Position numbers and translations under genes: made by a program
Notes under the pieces: model-generated
The model's database searches: none
The model's input: the letters and a program-made list of their open reading frames with translations, nothing else
What the model was told of the DNA's origin: nothing
Origin: Microcaldota archaeon
Lineage (GTDB): Archaea; Micrarchaeota; Micrarchaeia; Micrarchaeales; Micrarchaeaceae
Direction: 5' to 3'
DNA: 15,420 nt
Assembly (NCBI GenBank): GCA_021829015.1
Contig: JAJZOJ010000013.1
Coordinates: 1 to 15,420 of the forward strand
In this document: in pieces, positions 1-5,798 of the stretch
Position numbering within the stretch: the first letter of the stretch is position 1
How the letters are laid out: the number at the start of each line of letters is the position of its first letter

Positions 1-81
1 CGATGCCCTCTGCGTGAATGCGCCGTAGTAGGCATCAGACGGCACCTTTATCCTCCCAAAAGAATCCTCTTCAGTACGCAT
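1..81 (-). CDS. Class II fumarase/aspartase superfamily, N-terminus (partial)
   Basis: This 27-codon start of a gene runs off the left edge of the window. The translation begins MRTEEDSFGRIKVP and continues SDAYYGAFTQRAS, which matches the opening of class II fumarases and aspartate ammonia-lyases (family pattern: E-x-D-S-x-G-x-x-x-V-P-x-D-A-Y-Y-G-A-x-T-Q-R). Known members form homotetramers in the cytoplasm and interconvert fumarate with malate or aspartate. The N-terminus alone cannot separate fumarase from aspartase, although fumarase is the commoner archaeal use. The ATG (79-81) is chosen because the family similarity begins there and a TATA box lies about 34 nt upstream, giving a short leader of about 8 nt. 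It lies downstream of the debranching-type glucosidase on the same strand but has its own promoter. Confidence 0.75.
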   Translation of the reverse strand, partial: MRTEEDSFGRIKVPSDAYYGAFTQRAS

Positions 82-109
82 CCCAAGCACAGTATAGATT
101 GCTTGAAGA

Positions 110-118
110 TTTTATATA
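110..118 (-). promoter_or_regulatory. TATA box of the fumarase/aspartase gene
   Basis: On the minus strand this reads TATATAAAA, a strong archaeal box A. It is centred about 34 nt before the ATG at 81, so transcription should start near 88-90 and give a leader of about 8 nt. A short inverted repeat (GGCGT/ACGCC, 130-141) sits just upstream and overlaps the stop codon of the preceding gene. Confidence 0.6.
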
Positions 119-129
119 ACTTACCATAC

Positions 130-141
130 GGCGTAAACGCC
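130..141. repeat. Short inverted repeat before the fumarase-type promoter
   Basis: The sequence GGCGTAAACGCC is an inverted repeat with 5-bp arms (GGCGT/ACGCC) and a 2-nt centre. It overlaps the stop codon of the glucosidase gene and lies about 12 bp upstream of the TATA box at 110-118. It could be a regulator site or a small 3'-end hairpin. It is short enough to be chance. Confidence 0.3.
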
Positions 142-1328
142 TAATGGGTGATGAAGTACATCAATGCGCCGAGTGACCATGCCTGCGGATCGCACGCTTT
201 TGGGCGCATCTCATCGACGCCAATGAGCCCGCCATCTTTCGAAACCCCGTAGTATTCCGGAATGGACCCGAGCTCGTTTGCAGCCTTGACAACCGCATCC
301 CTTACGATGCGGTATTCCTTCTCGAATCCCATCCTCTGGAACCCCTTTGCGATCATCCAGTTGTCGTGCGGCCATACAGACCCCAACTGGTACGCGAAAG
401 GATCGAAGATAGGGTCATCCGAAGATTGTGTCCTTATCCCGTAAGGGGTGAGCATGTCTCTCATGAGCAGCCTCTTCGTTATCTCTGCCGATCTTTTCCT
501 GTCTAGCACTCCAGTAAGGAGAAGGTGCCCTGGATTGCTGGTTATCGAGCGAAGCAGGTTTCCATTTCCGTCAATTGCTGTTGCACAGTATCCTGAATCC
601 CCCATCCAGAATCTCTCAAGGCTATCTTTTATGCTGCCTGCGGCCGCAGCCGTTTTCTCATGCATCCCTGGATCATCCATCACGTCCATCAGTTTCAGCA
701 TGTCAGTCATCGCCCGGTACGCATAGCCCTGCACCTCAACCAGCGCAACTGGCGCCTTCATGTCCTTGAACAGCCTGTCCGCGCCGTCCTTCCATCCCTG
801 CGAGAGCAGCTTGTTGCCGTTCGGGACGTACCTTACGAAACCGTCGTATATCCCGTAATCCATAATCCATCCCAGGGCGGCCTTGGCATTCGGCCACAAC
901 GCCTCCAGGGTATCATGGTCATTGGTCTTCGTGTAATACTCAGACAGAACCATGATGAAAAGCGGCGTGCTGTCTATCGAGAGGTATTCCGGCATGTCCA
1001 TCCTAGGCCATGTCCCACCCATCTTGTACTTGTTGAACCATTCTGCCGAGGTGACGCCGCTCTTGTAGTACTCGTGGGCTATCTTTCCCGGCTGCTCCCC
1101 TGTGGAGTAGTCTGCCTTCTTGCCCTGCACCTCCGCAAGCGCCCTCATCGAGCTTGCGGCTATCGACAGGTCGTAATCCAGCAATTGCCATGCGGATATC
1201 AGGGAATCCCTTCCGAAAAGCCCCAGGAATTTGGGGCTCCCCGCAAAAAGGTATCCCTCGCCGCTCCTCAATTCATCGATCTGCTTGGCCAGTCCGGCCC
1301 TGTCAGTTCCATAAGCCATTACTATCAT
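141..1328 (-). CDS. Glycogen-debranching-type glucosidase, catalytic (alpha/alpha)6 domain
   Basis: The 395-residue protein resembles the C-terminal amylo-alpha-1,6-glucosidase domain of glycogen debranching enzymes and related (alpha/alpha)6-barrel hydrolases. Visible family blocks are LFGRDSL (37-43), SQGWKDGAD (176-184, with candidate general acid D181 or D184), SNPGHLL near the middle, GSVWPHDNW (316-324), PEYYG (357-361, candidate catalytic E358) and CDPQAWS (379-385). The usual N-terminal GDE domain is absent, so this is a catalytic domain only. No signal peptide is seen, so it should act in the cytoplasm on alpha-glucan or a short glucoside; the substrate is inferred, not shown. A TATA box about 25 nt upstream of ATG 1328 points to a leaderless mRNA. 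M4 is an alternative start. It is divergent from a GT4 glycosyltransferase, which suggests a shared polysaccharide or glycoside role. Confidence 0.82.
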   Translation of the reverse strand: MIVMAYGTDRAGLAKQIDELRSGEGYLFAGSPKFLGLFGRDSLISAWQLLDYDLSIAASSMRALAEVQGKKADYSTGEQPGKIAHEYYKSGVTSAEWFNKYKMGGTWPRMDMPEYLSIDSTPLFIMVLSEYYTKTNDHDTLEALWPNAKAALGWIMDYGIYDGFVRYVPNGNKLLSQGWKDGADRLFKDMKAPVALVEVQGYAYRAMTDMLKLMDVMDDPGMHEKTAAAAGSIKDSLERFWMGDSGYCATAIDGNGNLLRSITSNPGHLLLTGVLDRKRSAEITKRLLMRDMLTPYGIRTQSSDDPIFDPFAYQLGSVWPHDNWMIAKGFQRMGFEKEYRIVRDAVVKAANELGSIPEYYGVSKDGGLIGVDEMRPKACDPQAWSLGALMYFITH

Positions 1329-1348
1329 TTAACGTTTTTTTTACAAAA

Positions 1349-1360
1349 CCTATAAATATT
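1349..1360. promoter_or_regulatory. Shared TATA region of the divergent glucosidase/GT4 pair
   Basis: The box CTATAAATATT reads as AATATTTATAG on the minus strand. Its centre is about 25 nt from the glucosidase ATG at 1328, the spacing expected for a leaderless transcript. In the plus direction the same AT block could place a start near 1380, giving the GT4 gene a leader of about 30 nt. An 8-bp palindrome, CTCTAGAG (1362-1369), lies beside it and might be a regulator site, though it is short. Confidence 0.6.
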
Positions 1361-1409
1361 TCTCTAGAGCAAATGAATGTAGGATGACCTCCTGCTTAAG
1401 GTACTATAT

Positions 1410-2819
1410 ATGGCCACCAAGGAACGGATGAAAATCGGGATCATCGCACCACCATTCCTGCCGATAGTATCCAACATGAGCGGATACGGCGGCACCGAGA
1501 GAGTAGTGGCCGAGCTCGCAAGGGGGCTTTCAAATAGGGGACACGATGTAACCCTCTTCGCTGCAGAGGGCTCCAGCATATCCTCATCTAATGTTAACGT
1601 CGTGACCGTCGGGCCTGCCCTGTGGTCCAAGTCGGAATCTGGCAGCCATATGGTAACTAACGAGCAGATAAAGGCAGGGATAAAGAGGTCGCTTGACGTC
1701 GCATACAGGAATGCGAAAGGACTAGACATAATACACTCCCATCTAGACGAAAGCCTGCAGGACAGGAGATTCGGCAGGATACCGACATTAAATACCATAC
1801 ACGGGGATGTGCGCTCAATGAGCGCGCAGGTAAGGAATGCTAGCTTCAACAACAGGCCCCTAGCCTTCATATCAAAATCGCAGGAGCGCATGGTTCCCAC
1901 GGCGAACAGCATGGGCGTCATATACAATGGCATCAATCCGAATAGCATTACACCATCATACAAGCCGGGCGACTACCTGGTATTCCTTGGTAGGGTTTCA
2001 CCGGAAAAGGGCATGCACGTGGCGCTCGATGTCGCTAAGGCCACCGGAACAAAGATAGTCGCAATGTACAGGGAACCTATACTCAACGATGGCGACGAGA
2101 TTGCCAATTCCGACTGGCGCTACTACAAGGAGTACGTAAAGCCCAGGTTCGAGCTGTGCAACGGGCTTCTGGAGCGCGTTGTGGACCCTAAGGTTGAGGT
2201 CAGGGACCAGATACTGAGGGGCGCTCTCGCACTCATAGGCCCAAGCGGCGCCCCGCCATCCACATGGTCTGAGCCATTCGGGCTGTTCGTGGTCGAGGCC
2301 ATGGCTAGCGGGACTCCCGCAATCGTATACAACAAAGGAGGCCCTGCTGAGATAGTGATTAATGGCGAGACCGGGTACATTGCCAAGTCCACCAGCGAAA
2401 AAGGCATAATAGCCGAGATGTCAAACGCAGTGGAAAAGCTTAAGGCCATGGGTGCATACCCAAGGCTGAAGTCCAGACTGCGCGTTGAGGAGCAGTTCTC
2501 AACCGATAAGATGGCCGAGGGATACGAGGATGCGTACAGGCGCGTGATGCGCAGGTTCGCAAGCGCGGGTGGCTTGATATTCTCGACGATATTGGGCGTA
2601 CCGAAGAGCTTCACCGAACCGACCGCCCTGCTGAACACAGCCACAAGCCCATCAGGGAATTACATGCGGGACATGTTCTACCAGCAGTTCATATCAAACC
2701 TCAGGGTGCTGAGCATGATACCCAGCCAGGAGCTCCCTTACATAGTCGGCGCCGGAATATGCCTGTCGATATACCTGTACCGTGACATGTCCGTGAGGGC
2801 AAGGCACGCCTTCAATTGA
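1410..2819 (+). CDS. GT4-family (GT-B fold) glycosyltransferase with C-terminal extension
   Basis: The 469-residue protein is a retaining GT-B glycosyltransferase of the GT4 type. It transfers a sugar from a nucleotide-sugar donor to an unknown acceptor. Visible features are the N-terminal fold MKIGIIAPP (from residue 7), YGGTERVV (26-33), the linker IYNGI (171-175), the donor domain start FLGRVSPEKG (192-201), and the donor-site motif E-x7-E (E288 to E296, in SEPFGLFVVEAM). GT4 enzymes usually end near residue 385. Here about 85 further residues follow, including a likely membrane helix (442-457) and a basic tail, so it may be membrane-attached. The start is uncertain: M1 is used here, but M7 (ATG 1428) matches the family start and has TATA-like ACTATATA (1403-1410) about 22 nt upstream. 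It is divergent from the glucosidase and convergent with the next gene. Confidence 0.85.
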   Translation: MATKERMKIGIIAPPFLPIVSNMSGYGGTERVVAELARGLSNRGHDVTLFAAEGSSISSSNVNVVTVGPALWSKSESGSHMVTNEQIKAGIKRSLDVAYRNAKGLDIIHSHLDESLQDRRFGRIPTLNTIHGDVRSMSAQVRNASFNNRPLAFISKSQERMVPTANSMGVIYNGINPNSITPSYKPGDYLVFLGRVSPEKGMHVALDVAKATGTKIVAMYREPILNDGDEIANSDWRYYKEYVKPRFELCNGLLERVVDPKVEVRDQILRGALALIGPSGAPPSTWSEPFGLFVVEAMASGTPAIVYNKGGPAEIVINGETGYIAKSTSEKGIIAEMSNAVEKLKAMGAYPRLKSRLRVEEQFSTDKMAEGYEDAYRRVMRRFASAGGLIFSTILGVPKSFTEPTALLNTATSPSGNYMRDMFYQQFISNLRVLSMIPSQELPYIVGAGICLSIYLYRDMSVRARHAFN

Positions 2820-2857
2820 GGCCCAGCCGTACTGCTCCGTATCAGCAAAAACGCAAC

Positions 2858-3352
2858 TCAGCTGCGGGTTTTCCCGGCCGCGCTGAACGGGCCTATGAAA
2901 CCCATGAACTCCACGCTGTTCCTTATGTAGCACCTTCTCCCCGACTTTCCCGTATGAAACCCAAGCCTCTCGAGCGTTATCGTGTCCATGGGGTCTGCAT
3001 CGAGGTATATCCTCTTGCCGTCTGTACCGCCGCTGCAGTCGAATATCGCGCCGAAATAGCTTCCAGAGTATTCGTTCCTGTATTTGAATAGTTTGTCGCG
3101 CTCCGAGAGGGCCTTGTCCATAAGCTTCTTCAGCTTGGAGTTGCTTATCTCGGCCCTGGTCGCATTGCCTTTCTTTGCAATGGTTATAGCGTCGGTCTTG
3201 GTACCGAGCTCCATCACCGCTATGCGCACGAAGCGCTCTATCAAAATATAGTTTCCCGTCTGGAGGCATATCGCCCTGCTGTCCCTGCATCCGCACCTGT
3301 ATAGCCCGAGCATGTAGCTCGTGTCCGGGCTGAGCGGCAGTTTCTTCGCCAT
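2858..3352 (-). CDS. LAGLIDADG-fold protein lacking catalytic acids
   Basis: This 164-residue protein shows the two-repeat layout of monomeric LAGLIDADG homing endonucleases. Repeat 1 has SYMLGLYRCGC (12-22) and repeat 2 has SYFGAIFDCSGG (98-109). Repeat 2 is followed by the usual KRIYL strand, LERLGF helix end and YIRNS strand. In active enzymes the eighth position of each motif is an acidic metal ligand. Here it is G in repeat 1 and S in repeat 2, so DNA cleavage is very unlikely. The protein is rich in Lys/Arg and probably still binds DNA or RNA. ATG 3352 is chosen; a TTG at 3367 is in frame and lies about 25 nt from the TATA box at 3389-3395. The gene starts about 140 nt after the 16S rRNA 3' end on the same strand. 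The family call rests on motif shape alone. Confidence 0.62.
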   Translation of the reverse strand: MAKKLPLSPDTSYMLGLYRCGCRDSRAICLQTGNYILIERFVRIAVMELGTKTDAITIAKKGNATRAEISNSKLKKLMDKALSERDKLFKYRNEYSGSYFGAIFDCSGGTDGKRIYLDADPMDTITLERLGFHTGKSGRRCYIRNSVEFMGFIGPFSAAGKTRS

Positions 3353-3388
3353 GGTCCACACGATCAAAGAATAGATTAATGCCCAAGG

Positions 3389-3395
3389 TATTTAT
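3389..3395 (-). promoter_or_regulatory. TATA box of the LAGLIDADG-fold gene
   Basis: The minus strand reads ATAAATA, centred about 40 nt before ATG 3352. This gives an expected transcription start near 3366 and a leader of about 14 nt. It means the gene does not depend on readthrough from the 16S gene. Confidence 0.45.
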
Positions 3396-3432
3396 CAATG
3401 CCCCCGAAACCGCGCATGCCTTCGGCTGGGTC

Positions 3433-3439
3433 AAAAAAA
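3433..3439 (-). terminator. T-run terminator after the 16S rRNA gene
   Basis: Seven consecutive T on the minus strand, about 55 nt past the mature 16S 3' end and about 22 nt past the predicted processing stem. Archaeal RNA polymerase commonly stops at such T-tracts without a hairpin. It separates the 16S unit from the downstream gene. Confidence 0.5.
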
Positions 3440-3460
3440 TCGCAGCCCTGAGATTTAATG

Positions 3461-3475
3461 AGAGAAATCGCCAAC
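3461..3475 (-). repeat. 3' arm of the predicted pre-16S processing stem
   Basis: AGAGAAATCGCCAAC (+ strand) is complementary to 5025-5038 on the other side of the 16S gene: 14 base pairs with one bulged base (C at 3472). In archaea, long flanking helices of this kind hold the 16S precursor closed and contain the site cut by the splicing endonuclease. It lies 18 nt beyond the mature 3' end. Confidence 0.7.
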
Positions 3476-3493
3476 TTTCGCACACTTTCTTTT

Positions 3494-4980
3494 TCGAGGT
3501 GATCTATCCGCAGGTTCCCCTACGGATACCTTGTTATGCCTTAGCCCTCCTCACAGAACCCTAACTCGAAAATGCCCGAAGGCATTGCCTCACTAGGACC
3601 CCACTTGGGTGACTTGGCAGGCGGTGTGTGCAAGGAGCTGGGACATATTCACCGCTCGATAGTGACAAGCGATTACTAGGGATTCCAGCTTCATGAGGGC
3701 GAGTTTCAGCCCTCAATCCGAACTCGGGTTGGTTTTAGGGGATTTGCTCCGCCTCTCGGCGTTGCGTCTCATTGTGCCAACCTTTGTATGCCACGTGTTG
3801 CCCAGAAGATTCAGAGCATACTGACGTACCGTTGCCTTCTCCTTCCTTCTCTTTAAACAGAGGCGGTCCTAACAGAGTGCCCAGTGTGCCTCCACACCGG
3901 TTGCAACTGTCAGTGAAGGTCTCGCTCGTTACCGGACTTAACCGGACAGTTCACACCACGAGCTGACGATCGCCATGCACTACCTCTCGGCTCATCAGGC
4001 AAGATCTTTAGTCTGGCCTTCATCCTGCCGTCGCTTCTGGTAATATTTCCGACGTTGAATTCAATTAAACCGCAGCATCCACCCCTTGTGGTGCTCCCCC
4101 GCCAATTGCTTTAAGTTTCAATCTTGCGACCGTACTCCCCAGGCGGCAGACTTAACACTTGCGCTACGGTACTGCACCTATTCAAGATAAGTGCAACATC
4201 AGAGTCTGCATGATTTACTGCTAGGGCTACTCGGGTATCTAATCCGATTCGTTCTCCTAGCCTTCGCCCATCACTGTCGGATGCGTTCTAGTCAGGCGCC
4301 TTCGCCACCGTTAGTCCTTACAGGATTATAGGATTTTACCCCTCCCCCGTAAGTACTCCTGACCTCACCCGCTCCCTAGCAAACAGGTATCTCGTGCCCG
4401 CATTGATGTTGAGCACCAATATTTCACACGAGACGGTGTCTGCCAGCTACGAGCGCTTTAAGCCCAATAATCGTGGACACCACTTGTGCTGCCGGTATTA
4501 CCGTGGCGGCTGCCACCGGTCTTGCCCAGCACTTATTCGCCAAGCTGACTAAACTTGGCAAAAGGTTCACCGAAGTGAACCGCTCAGATTCCCCCCATCA
4601 CGCTTACGCGCATTGTGGAGTTTGCGCGCCTGCTGCACGCCGTAGCGCTAGGGCCCTTGTCTCAGTGCCCTTCTCGGGGCTCATGCTCTCACATCCCCTA
4701 CAGGTTATTGGTTTGGTGGGCCGTTACCCCGCCAACAGCCTGATCCGCCGCAGTCTCATCGTAAAGCGGTAAGGTTCCAATTCGCCACCTTTTGGGCTAT
4801 AGCTCCTTCCAGATGCCATAGCCTATGGGGCATTGTCCTCAGTTTCCCAAGGTTATTCCCCTCTTTACGGTAGATTGACCACGTGTTACTGAGCCGTACG
4901 CCGCCCAGCGAAGTCGCTGGGCTGACTTGCATGGCTGTCGAAATCTGATAGCAGTGTCCTCCAGCAGCATCGACTGGAGT
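3494..4980 (-). rRNA. rrs: 16S ribosomal RNA (archaeal, divergent termini)
   Basis: A full-length small-subunit rRNA of about 1,487 nt with no sign of an intron. Landmarks on the minus strand are a 5' end TCCAGTCGATGCTGCTGGA (helix 1 UCCAG/CUGGA), GTGGCAGCCGCCACGGTAA at the 515 region, AAACTTAAAGCAATTGGCGG at the 910 region, TTGCACACACCGCC at the 1390 region, and a 3' end GATAGATCACCTCG that carries the anti-Shine-Dalgarno. The 915 block and the 5' pattern are archaeal. The ends are set by conservation and may be off by a few bases. Differences from the usual archaeal sequence are concentrated at both ends: five mismatches to primer 21F, and CGGATAGATCACC in place of CGGCTGGATCACC. No tRNA or 23S gene follows, so the rRNA genes are unlinked. 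Any ORFs read through this interval are artefacts. Confidence 0.97.
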
Positions 4981-4985
4981 CGATG
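4968..4985 (-). repeat. Hairpin spanning the mature 16S 5' end
   Basis: CATCGAC (4968-4974) and GTCGATG (4979-4985) are perfect inverted repeats around a 4-nt loop. The hairpin joins the last leader bases to the first mature bases, so it would compete with 16S helix 1 in the precursor. It may be a transient folding intermediate or a processing determinant. Confidence 0.45.
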
Positions 4986-5005
4986 CGCTCCCTTATGGAG
5001 TCTTG

Positions 5006-5024
5006 GCAATTGTTTAGCAATTGC
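5006..5024 (-). repeat. Leader hairpin in the pre-16S transcript
   Basis: GCAATTG (5006-5012) and CAATTGC (5018-5024) form a 7-bp stem with a 5-nt loop. A second small hairpin, AATTGC/GCAATT (5062-5078), lies further upstream. Both are in the 5' leader, and the first one abuts the predicted processing stem. Confidence 0.45.
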
Positions 5025-5038
5025 GTTGCGATTTCTCT
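5025..5038 (-). repeat. 5' arm of the predicted pre-16S processing stem
   Basis: GTTGCGATTTCTCT (+ strand) pairs with 3461-3475 across the 16S gene (14 bp, one bulge). Next to it, TGCG (5022-5025) could also pair with CGCA (3479-3482) around a bulge of about 4 nt. This resembles part of the bulge-helix-bulge cut by archaeal EndA. The exact cleavage geometry is inferred. Confidence 0.7.
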
Positions 5039-5145
5039 ATTCATTTCTCAGGACTGCATCCAATTGCAAGCAGCAATTTTCACAAAGCACTCTAAGTCTA
5101 ACAAGTAGAACTTAAAGAAACCGATAGTAATTGTGTCGGAAAGGG

Positions 5146-5158
5146 TATTTATATTTAT
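5146..5158 (-). promoter_or_regulatory. Promoter of the 16S rRNA gene
   Basis: The minus strand reads ATAAATATAAATA followed by CCC, a strong AT-rich box A. The expected transcription start is near 5122-5126, so the leader before the mature 16S would be about 145 nt. The box begins only 4 nt after the stop codon of the upstream exonuclease gene, so readthrough from that operon could also feed the 16S transcript. Confidence 0.7.
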
Positions 5159-5161
5159 CTG

Positions 5162-5788
5162 TCATTTCTTCCTATCTTTCTCCACGGGGATTCCCTGCCG
5201 CAAATAGCCCGGTATCTCGTATCTCGAGAATTCGCCGAACATGCATTTGCCGTACAGCAGCCTAGAGAGCGATTCCGCTATCATCTTCACCCCTGTAAGT
5301 GCGTTGTGCGGATGCGGCTCCTTTGGGAGGCCGCAGTAGCTGAACACCACATCGGAGTTTATGTCCGCCTGGCTCTCCCTCATCGGCGGCTTTACTCCCC
5401 TTAGCAGCATGTGGACGTATACAAGGCCATACGTGTCGACGGACCTGCCGGTTATCTTGCGCTCTATGCCATACTTATAGAACGCATGCTTCAGGAACCT
5501 TATGTCGGTCTGCACGTTGTGCCCAGCTATCGTCCTGTCTGGTATCTTGTCCATCCAGGCGCAGAGCTTCTCCAATGCGGCGTCCTCGCTAGGTTTCTTC
5601 CTGTCGCGTATGCTCTCCTCGGTGAATCCGTTGACCGCAAGCGCATCCGGGTGGAACTTCCCGTATTTCCTCAATCGGCATTCGGTGTAGAACTGGTTGT
5701 CGGGGTTGGAGAAATCGACCGCGCCTATGCTGAGTATAGAGTTCCTTCTGCTATCCAATCCTGAAAGCTCCATGTCCAGTATTATCAT
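5162..5788 (-). CDS. DnaQ-like (DEDDh) 3'-5' exonuclease paralogue 2
   Basis: The 208-residue protein has the RNase H-like exonuclease fold of the DnaQ family. Exo I is LDMELSG (D5, E7), Exo II is AGHNVQTD (D95) and Exo III is PHNALTG (H161). The fourth acidic ligand expected at H+5 is G166. Either the acid is supplied by another residue, such as E172, or activity is altered. A C-terminal block, LLYGK…FGEFSRYEIPGYL, is shared with its neighbour. It aligns without gaps to the protein encoded just upstream, so the pair arose by tandem duplication. The genes are 10 nt apart and GGTG in the gap is a fair Shine-Dalgarno. The gene lies directly upstream of the 16S promoter. The substrate (RNA or DNA) is unknown, and a link to rRNA trimming is only suggested by position. 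Confidence 0.85.
   Translation of the reverse strand: MIILDMELSGLDSRRNSILSIGAVDFSNPDNQFYTECRLRKYGKFHPDALAVNGFTEESIRDRKKPSEDAALEKLCAWMDKIPDRTIAGHNVQTDIRFLKHAFYKYGIERKITGRSVDTYGLVYVHMLLRGVKPPMRESQADINSDVVFSYCGLPKEPHPHNALTGVKMIAESLSRLLYGKCMFGEFSRYEIPGYLRQGIPVEKDRKK
5703..5734 (-). repeat. 32-nt exact repeat shared by the two exonuclease genes, copy 1
   Basis: This stretch is identical to 6331-6362 over 32 nt. It encodes the SIGAVDFSNP block near the N-terminus of both paralogues. Identity at synonymous positions as well as in protein suggests recent duplication or gene conversion. Confidence 0.85.
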
Positions 5789-5798
5789 ATATGCACCA

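Noticed and set aside
660..1355. Plus-strand 231-codon frame opposite the glucosidase
   Set aside because: It is antisense to a gene with clear family blocks and has no family similarity of its own.
2694..3485. Minus-strand 263-codon frame over the LAGLIDADG-fold gene and the 16S flank
   Set aside because: It overlaps the end of the GT4 gene and the LAGLIDADG-fold frame. Its residues (many Gln, Arg, His) look like an out-of-frame reading, and it has no recognisable motif.
3494..4980. Intron within the 16S gene, suggested by the neighbouring LAGLIDADG-fold gene
   Set aside because: The conserved blocks follow one another at normal spacing and the total length is normal for an archaeal 16S without introns.
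3772..5115. Several plus-strand frames of 60-100 codons
   Set aside because: They lie opposite the 16S rRNA gene and its leader; they are by-products of rRNA sequence.
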